64,000 nt of DNA, taken from the IMG/VR virus record IMGVR_UViG_3300028746_000014, positions 32,657 to 96,656 of that record; one strand, written 5' to 3'. Source of the DNA: a virus. Within the stretch, counting starts at the first letter, position 1, and every line of letters starts with the position of its first letter. The notes under the pieces were generated by a model. It worked only from the letters and a program-made list of their open reading frames with translations, did no database searches and was not told the DNA's origin. A program made the position numbers and the translations under genes. Shown piece after piece: positions 8,441 through 16,632 of the stretch.

Positions 8441-9485
8441 GGGGCTAAGCAAGAAGGAACGCTTCGCCATGCTGGACGCAGTAGCGGTAACACTCAACAA
8501 GCAGTTCAGCACGGATGAGAACAAGGTCACCACGTCTCTCGTGCGCCTAGACAAAAAGCTGGGTGTACCAATGCCCAGCTTCTCTACCGGCATGATGTCG
8601 GTGGACTACGGAGTCATCGGGTGCGGCGGCGTACCTAAGGGCCGCATCATCGAAATCTTCGGGCCTCCGTCAGCCGGTAAGACTACCATCACTCTGGAGA
8701 TCATTGCCGATGTACAAGCACAGGGGGGAATTGCAGCGTTCGTGGATGCGGAGCACGCTCTCGATCCGAACTACGCTCAGGCGTTGGGAGTCAACGTCAA
8801 AGAACTCATGGTCTCTCAGCCCGACTCAGGGGAACAGGCTCTCGAAACTGCGGAAGCACTTGCGCTATCTGGAGCGGTTGATATCGTCGTGGTAGACTCA
8901 GTGGCCGCGCTCACACCTCAGGCTGAGCTTGATGGTGAGATGGGCGACAGTCACATGGGCCTACAGGCCCGACTGATGTCACAGGCTATGCGTAAGCTGC
9001 GGGGCGCGTGCGCTCGTAACAACGTGACCATCATCTTCATCAACCAGATTCGTGAGAAGATCGGTGTGATGTTCGGCAGTCCTGAGACCACTACAGGAGG
9101 CAAGGCGTTGCCCTTCTACGCCTCTGTACGCCTCGACGTTCGTCGTCTGGGTGGGGATGGGTCAAAGATCACGAGCGGCGGCGTGGAGATCGGTGTAAAG
9201 ACCAAGATCAAAGCCGTGAAGAATAAAGCCGGTGCGCCGTTCCGCCAGACTGAAGTGAACCTCATCTACGGTAAGGGTATCGACAAGTTCGCAGACATGG
9301 TAAAATTTGCCAAGGACTGCGGCGTCATCACTGGTACGAGCTGGCTGAGCTTCAACGGAGAGCAGCTAGGTCAGGGTCTCGACAAAACGGTGTTGACACT
9401 TCGGGACAATCCTGATACAGTGGAGAAGATCAAGAAGGAAATTGCTAAGGCTATACAGGCCCAGCAGGAAGCAGACGCGCAATGA
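8349..9485 (+). CDS. recA: RecA recombinase
   Basis: 378 residues. ATP-dependent strand-exchange protein. Walker A GPPSAGKT at 105-112 (E. coli GPESSGKT; the usual E is P), VDAEHALD, Walker B VVVDSVAAL about 174-182, loop L1/L2 region with INQIREKIGVMFGSPETTTGG, all in canonical order. The first 40 residues are a low-complexity extension; an alternative ATG at 8469 would give a start closer to bacterial RecA and has AAGAAGGA upstream, so the true N-terminus is uncertain. Expected to act with endonuclease VII and the SF2 helicase in recombination-dependent replication. Confidence 0.95.
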   Translation: MGALNQLKGVLGTAKPSPKATSSVPPPAAAKGLSKKERFAMLDAVAVTLNKQFSTDENKVTTSLVRLDKKLGVPMPSFSTGMMSVDYGVIGCGGVPKGRIIEIFGPPSAGKTTITLEIIADVQAQGGIAAFVDAEHALDPNYAQALGVNVKELMVSQPDSGEQALETAEALALSGAVDIVVVDSVAALTPQAELDGEMGDSHMGLQARLMSQAMRKLRGACARNNVTIIFINQIREKIGVMFGSPETTTGGKALPFYASVRLDVRRLGGDGSKITSGGVEIGVKTKIKAVKNKAGAPFRQTEVNLIYGKGIDKFADMVKFAKDCGVITGTSWLSFNGEQLGQGLDKTVLTLRDNPDTVEKIKKEIAKAIQAQQEADAQ

Positions 9486-9634
9486 GTGAACCGGTAACCA
9501 TCAAATGCGGTGAGGTATTCTGCGAACTATGCGGAGACTGCATCGCGTGCTACAGTGAAGACCCCTGCTATGGGGACATGGACGCTGATGGGAATCCGGG
9601 CACTCACTACTATTCTGACCCGGAGGCGGTATGA
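9482..9634 (+). CDS. Cys-rich microprotein
   Basis: 50 residues, ATG overlapping the recA stop (ATGA) and its own stop overlapping the next ATG. Six Cys within residues 9-30 (KCGEVFCELCGDCIACY...CYGD) suggest a metal- or disulfide-bound mini-domain. Acidic C-terminus. Real by its perfect coupling; function unknown. Confidence 0.65.
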   Translation: MSEPVTIKCGEVFCELCGDCIACYSEDPCYGDMDADGNPGTHYYSDPEAV

Positions 9635-9864
9635 GTTATGCAGCACAGAAGTTTCTAGTGGTCTTTGGGTCCATCGCAATCTTGGCATTTGCTCTGTTCG
9701 CGGTGGTCTATGAGAACCAGCAGTGGCAGAAGTACGCCACCGATCACCACTGCGTATCGGTCGGCACCAAGGCTGGTCAGTACGTCTACACCGCCAAGGG
9801 CGGAGGGTGGACTGCGGATCAAACGATCTATCACTGTGACAACGGTGAGGAACAGATTAGGTAA
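9631..9864 (+). CDS. Small membrane-anchored protein
   Basis: 77 residues: one N-terminal transmembrane helix (about 8-27) followed by an extracytoplasmic domain with two Cys (41 and 69) likely forming a disulfide around a GGGWTADQTIYHC segment. This architecture is common in small phage genes of unknown role. Confidence 0.75.
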   Translation: MSYAAQKFLVVFGSIAILAFALFAVVYENQQWQKYATDHHCVSVGTKAGQYVYTAKGGGWTADQTIYHCDNGEEQIR

Positions 9865-9876
9865 CACGGAGGCGTA

Positions 9877-10182
9877 ATGGTCGAAGTAGCCATCAACATG
9901 ATCCCCGGTAACGGAGCACAGCCGTACAAGCTGGGACTGATCCATATCGCCAATGACACAACCGGTGACATGGTAAACGACAACTACGACGTAGCTCTGC
10001 TCGAAGCCCACAAGGGCAAGACTTACGGGAGCGTCATCAACGGTCGCGTGGAGAACTTCTGCCGCCGCGATAAAGGCGTGATGGAGTTGCTGGCTGAAGC
10101 ATTGAAGGCGACACTCGGAAGAGTGGAAGCTTGCCTTGCTGAGCAGAGCATCCATAGCACGGATGGTTACCCTCGATGCTAG
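9877..10182 (+). CDS. Hypothetical protein
   Basis: 101 residues, CGGAGG upstream of ATG. N-terminal half looks beta-rich, C-terminal half helical (RDKGVMELLAEALKATL). No family recognised. Overlaps the next start by 7 nt. Confidence 0.7.
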   Translation: MVEVAINMIPGNGAQPYKLGLIHIANDTTGDMVNDNYDVALLEAHKGKTYGSVINGRVENFCRRDKGVMELLAEALKATLGRVEACLAEQSIHSTDGYPRC

Positions 10183-10850
10183 TCTTCATCTGGACGGCGC
10201 TCGTTTACTTGGCGTTCTCTTTCGTGGCGGCGTATTCGATACTGACCGTCCGAGACTTCTTTCGGCGCTGGTACCAAGAAGGCCCGGAGTTCTTCCTCGT
10301 GAAGATGTTCAAGTACGTTGACATCTTCCGCGATGGCACGACCGACATCTACCTGAGACGGTTCTATATCTACCCGCGCACCGGTCCCACCGAGGACAAC
10401 AAACTGGTACCGCGCCTCTACCTGCACAAGTTCTATCGCGGGGACGAAGACCCACACATGCACGACCATCCGTGGCCGTTCACCAGTCTCATCCTGACCA
10501 AAGGGTACTGGGAGGAGACACCGTGGGACGCGAAGGACGACAAGGACTGGGAGATCGGTGAGACCCGTTACCCATCGTGGGGGCCTGATGAAGGCGACTG
10601 GCGAGAGCGCAAGTTCTACCCTGCCTTGAGCATCCTCCGCCGACCGGCAACGTGGAAGCACCGTGTCATCCTTGAAAAGGGTGGGCAGGCGTGGACGCTT
10701 GTCAAGACTGGTGTGAAGGAACGGAGCTGGGGCTTCTGGGTCAAGGACACTCTCTGCCCGTGGCGTCAGTACAACGACGGCGTTTGCTACTGCACCCCTG
10801 AAGAGAAGGTTGCGGCGACGAACGATCCCAACCACGAGGCGTCCTCATAG
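10176..10850 (+). CDS. Membrane-anchored cupin-like protein
   Basis: 224 residues. N-terminal transmembrane helix (about 3-24), then a cupin-like beta barrel: YLHKFYRGDEDPHMHDHPWPF supplies a His cluster, followed by LTKGYWEE, HRVIL and WTLVKTGVKERSWGFW. HDHPW and the later WKHR would be the metal ligands. Homologous small cupins are widespread in phages without assigned reaction. Start ATG overlaps the upstream stop. Confidence 0.75.
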   Translation: MLVFIWTALVYLAFSFVAAYSILTVRDFFRRWYQEGPEFFLVKMFKYVDIFRDGTTDIYLRRFYIYPRTGPTEDNKLVPRLYLHKFYRGDEDPHMHDHPWPFTSLILTKGYWEETPWDAKDDKDWEIGETRYPSWGPDEGDWRERKFYPALSILRRPATWKHRVILEKGGQAWTLVKTGVKERSWGFWVKDTLCPWRQYNDGVCYCTPEEKVAATNDPNHEASS

Positions 10851-10878
10851 CGTTCGCTGGCATAGAGAAAGAGGTCAA

Positions 10879-11157
10879 ATGACGTTCAACATCACGCAGA
10901 AGCACATCGACGCGGGCGACACCTCTATGGGTTACTGTCCCATTGCTCTGGCAGTCACGGAGGCCCTAGGTGATAACGCCTACGTTCTCGTAGACTACAA
11001 GACAATCTACATCGGAGATTACGGTGAGAGCACGGGACTGAAAAAGGGCAAGTCATACAACCTTCCCAGCTCCGCAATCGCGTGGATCGCAACACATGAC
11101 GCCAAGTTCCCCGGCACCACACCTAAGCCATTCTCGTTCGAACTGGAGATCGCATGA
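10879..11157 (+). CDS. Hypothetical protein
   Basis: 92 residues, start after AGAAAGAGG. Compact alpha/beta-looking sequence, one Cys. No family recognised. Stop overlaps the next ATG (ATGA). Confidence 0.7.
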   Translation: MTFNITQKHIDAGDTSMGYCPIALAVTEALGDNAYVLVDYKTIYIGDYGESTGLKKGKSYNLPSSAIAWIATHDAKFPGTTPKPFSFELEIA

Positions 11158-11384
11158 CATTCACACTCACTACAGAGAACGGATCGGTCTACACGATCAA
11201 CGAAGAAGCGAAGACGTGGCACCGGCTGAAGGAGGCCTCGCACTCTGAGAGTCTGCGCACGATACACGGTACGTTCGACGAGTACTCCATAGAGGACGGT
11301 ACCCTGACGCTGCTGTCACCCGGCCTTGAGTTCGGCACGCGCCTTATACGGACGAGCCGGATCGTGAAGATGGAGACGGCGTAG
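11154..11384 (+). CDS. Small beta-rich hypothetical protein
   Basis: 76 residues, starts with MTFTLTTENGSVYTIN and alternates short strands; resembles small widespread proteins of unknown function that report or bind nothing known. Coupled to the gene before; 12 nt before the lysozyme. Confidence 0.65.
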   Translation: MTFTLTTENGSVYTINEEAKTWHRLKEASHSESLRTIHGTFDEYSIEDGTLTLLSPGLEFGTRLIRTSRIVKMETA

Positions 11385-11396
11385 TAAAGGAGAATC

Positions 11397-11849
11397 ATGA
11401 ACATTAGAATGACCTACGACCCTCAGGGGTTGTACGCAACAGAACGACGCGAGGCACTGAAGCTCGTAGCGTATCAGGACCAAGGTAAGGTCTGGAGCAT
11501 TGGGTACGGACACACTGGGCAGGATGTCTACCCCGGTCAGGTCTGTACGAAGGAACAGGCGGAGAACTGGCTCAACCACGATACCCTAGTGGCCCAGAAC
11601 GCAGTCAACGATTACGTCAACGTACCGCTTACGCAATTACAGTTTGACGCTCTGGTCGATTTCGTGTACAACATAGGAGTAACTGCTTTTCGAACTTCCG
11701 AGATGCTGAAGGCGCTGAACCGTAAGGATTACGTCGAGGCTGATGCCCAGTTCAAACGCTGGGTGTTCGTGAAGGGACAAGTAAACCGTGGCCTTGAGAA
11801 CCGACGCGAGGCTGAGTCAGAAGAGTTTGAAGGTAACCCGAACGCCTAG
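11397..11849 (+). CDS. GH24 phage lysozyme (endolysin)
   Basis: 150 residues. Muramidase cleaving the MurNAc-GlcNAc bond. The catalytic Glu is in REALKLVAY (seven residues before Tyr, as in T4 lysozyme), followed by D in AYQD, then WSIGYGHTG, QFDALVDFVYNIG and GLENRREAE, all family signatures. No signal peptide or SAR helix, so it needs a holin; the 48-residue two-helix protein at 12020 is a candidate. AAAGGAG precedes the ATG. Confidence 0.95.
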   Translation: MNIRMTYDPQGLYATERREALKLVAYQDQGKVWSIGYGHTGQDVYPGQVCTKEQAENWLNHDTLVAQNAVNDYVNVPLTQLQFDALVDFVYNIGVTAFRTSEMLKALNRKDYVEADAQFKRWVFVKGQVNRGLENRREAESEEFEGNPNA

Positions 11850-11857
11850 GAGGGCGA

Positions 11858-12010
11858 TTGGAGAACGAGATCACAATCCGGTACAACACAACTACCGGAC
11901 AATTTGAAGTCAACCTATTCCACGGTCATCGAGAGTTCGAGGCCGTGGCTTCTGTCCTTAGCGAAGCACTCACCGATCTAGCGGAGCAGCTAGAGTCCTA
12001 CGGGTTCTAA
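11858..12010 (+). CDS. Small hypothetical protein (TTG start)
   Basis: 50 residues beginning at TTG 11858 after TAGGAGGGCGA. Acidic, ends in a helix (VLSEALTDLAEQLESYGF). Too short for family assignment; supported by the strong ribosome site and tight packing between lysozyme and the next gene. Confidence 0.55.
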   Translation: MENEITIRYNTTTGQFEVNLFHGHREFEAVASVLSEALTDLAEQLESYGF

Positions 12011-12019
12011 GAGGCTCAA

Positions 12020-12166
12020 ATGTCATTCACACGCATAGTCTGTATCGTTGTGGCCATTGTTCTGGCGGCACTCCTCGTGAGTCCTCAGACGGTGGTCATT
12101 TGTGTTGCAGCCTGCATCATAGCCGAGGGAGCGCACATCTACCTCGTGAAAGGTCACCGTGCCTGA
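12020..12166 (+). CDS. 48-aa two-helix membrane protein, candidate holin
   Basis: Two hydrophobic segments (about residues 6-20 and 23-38) with a basic C-terminus KGHRA. Its place two genes after a signal-less lysozyme is typical of holins, but the size is at the low end, so this is inference. Stop overlaps the next GTG. Confidence 0.5.
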   Translation: MSFTRIVCIVVAIVLAALLVSPQTVVICVAACIIAEGAHIYLVKGHRA

Positions 12167-12326
12167 GTATCGAATCGAAGAAGGATGGGTCTTCCACCGG
12201 GAAGGCCCTAAGAACTGGTCGCGGCGTTACTACCAGAACTGGAGCTGTGTCTACTACCGCGAGGGCTACAAGACCATCTCCGCTGCGCAGAGGGGCACCC
12301 TGAGCGGAGAGCAGCTTGAAGCTTAG
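12159..12326 (+). CDS. Aromatic-rich small protein
   Basis: 55 residues, GTG start after GAAAGG. Rich in Trp/Tyr/Arg (WSRRYYQNWSCVYYREGY). No family. Coupled by overlap to both neighbours. Confidence 0.5.
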   Translation: MPEYRIEEGWVFHREGPKNWSRRYYQNWSCVYYREGYKTISAAQRGTLSGEQLEA

Positions 12327-12792
12327 CGCCAAGTTCCTAGCCGCCTGCGACATCTACCTTGAGTGGGAGAAGTGCTCCTCGCCGTTAGGGGAGCACGCGT
12401 CCCGCAAGGTCAAAGCACCGTGGATGGCGGATTGTATGTCGAAAACGACCGCACAGGAGGCCCTATACGCCTTCGAGACGCATGGGGAGGTATTCTACGT
12501 CCACCCTTTAGAGCTTGAATTGGCGCAGCGTCTCTTCTATGGGAAGGCCAACCGGGACTGGTGGACGAAGGAGATCGGCTGGTGGACCAAGCACGCCGAG
12601 TTCTACCCGGAGGACTTTCTCGTACACCTGACGCCCGAGACCTTCAACCAGCTCTTCCGGCGTTACCCTCGTGTCGATCTAACCCGGCACGTCTACGACA
12701 ACACCTACACCGATGAAGAGCTTGACAGAGACCTGAGGCGGTGGTACCTTGGAATGGAGACAGAACGAGATGACGTTAGGATTACCAGATAG
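12316..12792 (+). CDS. Hypothetical protein
   Basis: 158 residues from TTG 12316 with AGCGGAGAG upstream; the next ATG (12424) would remove 36 residues. Rich in Trp and charged residues, no membrane segment. No family recognised. Confidence 0.65.
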   Translation: MKLSAKFLAACDIYLEWEKCSSPLGEHASRKVKAPWMADCMSKTTAQEALYAFETHGEVFYVHPLELELAQRLFYGKANRDWWTKEIGWWTKHAEFYPEDFLVHLTPETFNQLFRRYPRVDLTRHVYDNTYTDEELDRDLRRWYLGMETERDDVRITR

Positions 12793-12964
12793 GATGACCA
12801 ATCGGGAGTGGATCGCTAGGCGTCTGCTCTGGAGCTTTGGCATCCCGGCCAATCAAGGGCACAAGTTCTACAAGCGCCTGAAGCTGGTGGTTGTAGGCAA
12901 GCTCCACTTCGAGGTTCACAAGTATGACTTCCACAACGAGCGAGAGCCGGTGGAGATCAAATAA
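12770..12964 (+). CDS. Small basic hypothetical protein
   Basis: 64 residues from ATG 12770; ATG 12749 or 12794 are also possible and no start has a strong ribosome site. Basic, with a beta-looking C-terminus. Last gene of the left plus-strand operon, ending 6 nt before the terminator. Confidence 0.6.
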   Translation: MTLGLPDRMTNREWIARRLLWSFGIPANQGHKFYKRLKLVVVGKLHFEVHKYDFHNEREPVEIK

Positions 12965-12969
12965 AAAAG

Positions 12970-13000
12970 GCCCCCACCAGATGATTAGTCTGATGGGGGC
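12970..13000. terminator. Bidirectional intrinsic terminator
   Basis: GCCCCCA-C-CAGA (12970-12981) pairs with TCTG-A-TGGGGGC (12989-13000), loop 7 nt, one C-A mismatch. AAAAAA precedes it (T-tract for minus-strand transcripts) and TTCTT follows it for the plus strand. It separates the convergent left operon and the long late minus-strand operon. Confidence 0.9.
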
Positions 13001-13009
13001 TTCTTCGTG

Positions 13010-13156
13010 TCAAAGTCTTCTGTACAGGTTGATTGGTCTGGTGGGTGGGCGGTGGCAGTATCTAGTCGGAGCTACGTGGAAGTGATCTGGCTGATGACGA
13101 TGTGTGTGCTGCTGTCCAGCCAGCATAATTACTGATAGTGCGATGTCCTTCAGCAT
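13010..13156 (-). CDS. His-rich 48-aa small protein
   Basis: Minus-strand ORF downstream of the reductase with GGGAGG seven nt before ATG 13156. Starts MLKDIALSVIMLAGQQ, then His-rich (HTHRHQPDHFH) and Arg/Pro-rich. Candidate metal-binding peptide; composition is odd and it may be spurious, but the ribosome site is good. Its leader forms a 9-bp hairpin (13058 region described separately). Confidence 0.4.
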   Translation of the reverse strand: MLKDIALSVIMLAGQQHTHRHQPDHFHVAPTRYCHRPPTRPINLYRRL

Positions 13157-13157
13157 G

Positions 13158-13195
13158 GGGCATCCTCCCTGTCAAGTAAGACGTGAAGGATGCCC
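13158..13195 (-). promoter_or_regulatory. Hairpin overlapping a ribosome site
   Basis: On the minus strand GGGCATCCT (13195-13187) pairs perfectly with AGGATGCCC (13166-13158); the 3' strand covers half of the GGGAGG ribosome site and the spacer of the ORF at 13010-13156, so folding would mask its start. The rest of 13001-13228 shows no other feature. Confidence 0.5.
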
Positions 13196-13228
13196 GCTGG
13201 GTTGTCTTAGTCTCGGACTATATCAAAA

Positions 13229-14875
13229 TCATGACCCACACGTACCTCCTTTACCCAGCTCACAGATATCCATAGCTTCCACGAATATCTCGTCCTTGTG
13301 CTTCATGGCCGTCGCCCACTTGACTGCTGTGAGAGGCTGGCCGCCGCGTGCGCCGTCAGGGTAGACTGTCATGCCCCTCAGGAACGGCAGATGCTTCATG
13401 AGCATGTCACCGAACGGCTTCACCGTGTCGGCGTTGTTGTACTTAGTTCCCCACTCGGGGAGGTTGAGGGTTGAGCTGATGGCGTGATCCACATACTGCT
13501 GGAGCCATGCTTGGAAGGCGATACGGCGCTCCGGTTCCTGAGCCAGTGTGTAAGCGTCCTCAATGGCGTCGGGATCAACCTCGCCGGATTCGACGAGTCG
13601 CTTCGCCACAGGGTCTAGGACGTACTGATACTTCCAGACGTTTGCATCGACGTATCGACGTTTGTACGCGGCACAGAACAGAGGCTCGATGCCAGTCGTA
13701 GTTCCCGCAAGGATACCAATGGTTCCTGTGGGTGCAATCGCACGTGTCTTGACAGGTCGGCTAATGCCCCAGATGTCTGCTTGGCGCGCAGCCATTTCAG
13801 TTGACTGCGCGTAGACTCGCAGGTAATCTTCGAGTTCGACTGAGGGTCCATACGGTAGTCCTTTCTTGAGCATCCACTCGTGAAGCCCCATAAGCCCTAG
13901 GCCGAGCCGACGATTCTTGGAGCGTACTTCCCCCACCTTATCGTACGGCAGGTCGCTGTAGACGCTGCCAGCCAGCAAGAAATGGGTTCCTAGGAGGGTG
14001 ACCTCTACCATCTCTCCGACATTTGCGATGTTGGCCATGTTGATCGAGCCAAGGTTGCAGATGTCAGAATCGTCAGCCGAGGTGACTTCGGTACAGGCGT
14101 TGCGTAGGTCTTCGCCAGCGTTCTTCCCAGTGTCAACGGAGAAGCCGGGTTCGGCGGTACGGAGCATACGTTCGACCGTCTGCCAGTACACATCCTGTGC
14201 CCAGAGGTGGCATTCGTTATTCTCGTCCGCGTAAGCTAGGAAGAACTCGTCATCCAGACAGACGGAGATGTTGGTGCCATCCATCGTCGCCGGGAAGTTG
14301 AAGTCCTTGAGCTTCATCGCTCGTACCTCAGGCGTCCAGTCCTTCATGGCGATGAACTTGAAGATGTCCTTGTGAGACCAGTTGAGTCCGGCCCATAGCG
14401 CCGAACGGCGTGAGCCGCCCTGCTTGAGACCGCGACCGCATTCGTTGGTCATCTGCATCAGGGCTAATGGCCCGCTGGCCACGCCGCCTGTGCGCCCGAT
14501 AGGAGAGCCTTCGGGTCTGATGAGTGAGTAGTTGGTGCCTAGGCCCGCGCCGGTACTGAGGCCCATTGCGTGCTTGTGCAAATGATCTGCCCACCCTTCG
14601 CGGCTATCGAGCACGCGCATGAGCAGGCAGTTTTGAGTCTGATGGAAGGGCTTGCCCGAGGCGTAGAGGTACCGGCCTCCGGGGATGAACTTCATTTCAG
14701 TGATGAGTTGGGCTGTGCGCCGGATGGTCTCTTCAGATGCTCCGACCGCGCTGAGCACGTGGTACGCGACTCTGTATGCTATCTCTGGCCACGTTTCCTT
14801 CGAACCGTCGATCTTTGTCTCAGCATACTTCTGAAGCATGATCGTCAGTTGGAACGTATTCATTACGCTATTCAA
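13229..14875 (-). CDS. nrdJ: Class II (adenosylcobalamin-dependent) ribonucleotide reductase
   Basis: 548 residues. Makes deoxyribonucleotides for phage DNA synthesis. Family signs: QNCLLMRV, GLSTGAGLGTNYS, GGSRRSALWAGLNWSHKDI, NACTEV...DICNLGSIN, and TRAIAPTGTIGILAGTTTGIEP, plus the C-terminal Cys pair in CELGKGGTCGS used for re-reduction. No separate R2 subunit gene is seen, as expected for a cobalamin enzyme. Shorter than many bacterial NrdJ proteins. Start is TTG 14875: AAGGAG lies 6 nt upstream, whereas ATG 14863 is 18 nt away. Confidence 0.93.
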   Translation of the reverse strand: MNSVMNTFQLTIMLQKYAETKIDGSKETWPEIAYRVAYHVLSAVGASEETIRRTAQLITEMKFIPGGRYLYASGKPFHQTQNCLLMRVLDSREGWADHLHKHAMGLSTGAGLGTNYSLIRPEGSPIGRTGGVASGPLALMQMTNECGRGLKQGGSRRSALWAGLNWSHKDIFKFIAMKDWTPEVRAMKLKDFNFPATMDGTNISVCLDDEFFLAYADENNECHLWAQDVYWQTVERMLRTAEPGFSVDTGKNAGEDLRNACTEVTSADDSDICNLGSINMANIANVGEMVEVTLLGTHFLLAGSVYSDLPYDKVGEVRSKNRRLGLGLMGLHEWMLKKGLPYGPSVELEDYLRVYAQSTEMAARQADIWGISRPVKTRAIAPTGTIGILAGTTTGIEPLFCAAYKRRYVDANVWKYQYVLDPVAKRLVESGEVDPDAIEDAYTLAQEPERRIAFQAWLQQYVDHAISSTLNLPEWGTKYNNADTVKPFGDMLMKHLPFLRGMTVYPDGARGGQPLTAVKWATAMKHKDEIFVEAMDICELGKGGTCGS

Positions 14876-14885
14876 TTATTGCTCC

Positions 14886-15671
14886 TTACAACAAAGCGTG
14901 GACGACGATCCCTAGGGTTACGCCAACTCCTACGCCAGCTCCGAACAGGAATGCCTTGAGTTTTCCACGTCGAGCTGAAGCCTTTACCGAGGCTACTTCG
15001 GCCTTACATGCTTTCGTCTGGTCTCCCAGTTGAGTGTTCAAAGCTGTGACCTGAGACTTCAGGCCGGTTGTCAGATCGTCAGAGGATGTAAGCTCTGCGT
15101 TCAAGTTGGTGTTCTCTGTCTGCGTGTCAGTTAGGTTCTTCGAGAGCACGGGTACAGATTCGAGTTGGGTAACAGTGGCCAACGCCGCCTGAGGCGATAC
15201 GGTGACCCCTGCGGTTGTGGCAGTCAAGTCGCCCGGTGCTGCCTGAATAAGAGTCGCCCATCGATTGCCAAGAAGCGGCAAGGGGAGATTCTTATCGGTG
15301 GCTACTTGCTGCTGTAGCACGACCGTGCGGGTGTTGACCTGCTGAGTTAGCTGAGCGTTCTGCTGTGTGAGTTGAATCACAAGCGCCTGATACTGCGCCG
15401 TCTGGCCTGCTACCTGAGCGGCGAGGGCTTTGCTGTTCTCGGATGCAACGGCGAGTTGCTGTTGCGCGAGACTAGCGGCGGCCTGATCTTTGGTGGCCTC
15501 GCGGTCGAAGTACTTGCTCACTCCGAAGACGAGAAAGGAAAGCACGAGGACTACGAGGATAAGGCGTTCGTGATTCTGAAGCCACGTCTTCGTCGTAGCA
15601 ACAGTCGTTGCCACAGGGACCACCGGGACTGCTGGTGCAGCCGGGGTTGTCGTTTGGGTTGGTGCTGACAT
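14886..15671 (-). CDS. Two-helix membrane protein with periplasmic-type coiled coil
   Basis: 261 residues: Pro/Thr/Ala-rich N-terminus, transmembrane helix about 36-53, long Gln/Ala/Leu coiled coil about 60-125, a middle domain, a second coiled region, and a C-terminal glycine-rich hydrophobic helix (AFLFGAGVGVGVTLGIVV). Both ends could sit in a membrane, so a spanin-like or envelope-bridging role is conceivable; no lipobox is present, so a classical u-spanin is not supported. Confidence 0.75.
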   Translation of the reverse strand: MSAPTQTTTPAAPAVPVVPVATTVATTKTWLQNHERLILVVLVLSFLVFGVSKYFDREATKDQAAASLAQQQLAVASENSKALAAQVAGQTAQYQALVIQLTQQNAQLTQQVNTRTVVLQQQVATDKNLPLPLLGNRWATLIQAAPGDLTATTAGVTVSPQAALATVTQLESVPVLSKNLTDTQTENTNLNAELTSSDDLTTGLKSQVTALNTQLGDQTKACKAEVASVKASARRGKLKAFLFGAGVGVGVTLGIVVHALL

Positions 15672-15674
15672 ACA

Positions 15675-16163
15675 TTACTCCTCTTTCAAAACATCATTGA
15701 AGTCAAGGAACGCTCCGTACTTGACATAGAGCGGGTGCCACGGTCTGTCTTCGGTTCTACGGACACAGAGAAGGTTGCGACCCTTGATAATTCGCATGAC
15801 CTCTCTGCCCCTATACCGTAGGGAAGGTTTGGTGTGAATAAACGAACCCCACGCACATACCACATCGGCACCTACGGGGATGGATTCGATGACACCATTG
15901 TTGAGCGCCCCAACCACATCCGATGGAGTACTGGTCAATTCTATTGGGTCGGTAGCGCGGTAGGCAAATAGGTTGACTACCATAATAGCTCCGTAACCAT
16001 TGAGCCTTGCGAAGCCAATACACTTTTTGATGGTGGCATCGTCATTCATAGCATCGGCGGTCGATGGATTGAGCATTACCCAGTATAAGACAGGCAAAGA
16101 CGCATCCCACTCACGTGTGAGGGAATAGCGGTACACTCCTTCGATAAATGCGGTTTTGTGCAT
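15675..16163 (-). CDS. DUF1643 protein
   Basis: 162 residues from ATG 16163 (GGAGGA immediately upstream; GTG 16166 is an alternative). Matches DUF1643 (PF07799): RYSLTREWD, YWVMLNPSTADAMNDDATIKKC, GYGAIMVVNLFAYRATDP and VCAWGS. Found in phages and mobile DNA; biochemical role unknown. Lies just downstream of a terminator for the preceding minus-strand genes. Confidence 0.88.
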   Translation of the reverse strand: MHKTAFIEGVYRYSLTREWDASLPVLYWVMLNPSTADAMNDDATIKKCIGFARLNGYGAIMVVNLFAYRATDPIELTSTPSDVVGALNNGVIESIPVGADVVCAWGSFIHTKPSLRYRGREVMRIIKGRNLLCVRRTEDRPWHPLYVKYGAFLDFNDVLKEE

Positions 16164-16179
16164 CACTCCTCCTAGACGG

Positions 16180-16204
16180 AAAAAGGCCCCTCCCGAAGGA
16201 GGGG
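16180..16204 (-). terminator. Intrinsic terminator (leftward)
   Basis: CCCCTCC (16187-16193) and GGAGGGG (16198-16204) form a 7-bp stem with a CGAA/TTCG tetraloop; on the minus strand it is followed by CC and TTTTT. Would end or attenuate transcripts carrying 16220-17869. Confidence 0.88.
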
Positions 16205-16219
16205 TAGCTGCGTCGTCGT

Positions 16220-16408
16220 CTATTCTTCTGGTGTCCAGATAAGGATCACCACGTACAACCCGTTGGAGATTGAGAATCCCTCAAGGCTATATCGATTGGT
16301 TGGGTCTAGGGCCAGCGTATTGAGACGCTGTTCCATCTCCCTTGGCCCACGAAACGTCTCAACAAGTACGGGCTTGAAGTTCGGGTCTCCGAGTGGTGTG
16401 AAGTTCAT
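16220..16408 (-). CDS. Small hypothetical protein
   Basis: 62 residues from ATG 16408; GTG 16417 overlapping the upstream stop (GTGA) and TTG 16423 are alternatives. C-terminus looks like a beta strand pair (GLYVVILIW). No family. Confidence 0.6.
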   Translation of the reverse strand: MNFTPLGDPNFKPVLVETFRGPREMEQRLNTLALDPTNRYSLEGFSISNGLYVVILIWTPEE

Positions 16409-16413
16409 TGGAC

Positions 16414-16632
16414 TCACTCGCAACTCGGGATGGGATTGAATCGGCTAGGCGGAGCGAGAGGGTTGAATTGACTCTCTGGCTTCACGGGATTGAATTTGCT
16501 TGGGACAGTCACGGGATTGAATTGACTGACCGGGGTGACGGGGTTGAACTTTCCGTCTGCTGGCTTGGCGTCGAAGAACTCCTGAAGGACATTACAGTCT
16601 GCGCCTTTGTTGCCCTGCTTCATTGAGTCCAT
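16414..16632 (-). CDS. Tandem FNP-repeat protein
   Basis: 72 residues from ATG 16632, which overlaps the HNH stop (TAATG) and has GGGAGAAG upstream. Residues 28-70 are five 9-residue repeats of the form [K/Q/R]FNP[V/L/I]xPxS, the last truncated. The DNA copies have diverged, so the period is kept at protein level. Possibly an extended Pro-rich linker or phosphorylation/binding scaffold; function unknown. Confidence 0.7.
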   Translation of the reverse strand: MDSMKQGNKGADCNVLQEFFDAKPADGKFNPVTPVSQFNPVTVPSKFNPVKPESQFNPLAPPSRFNPIPSCE

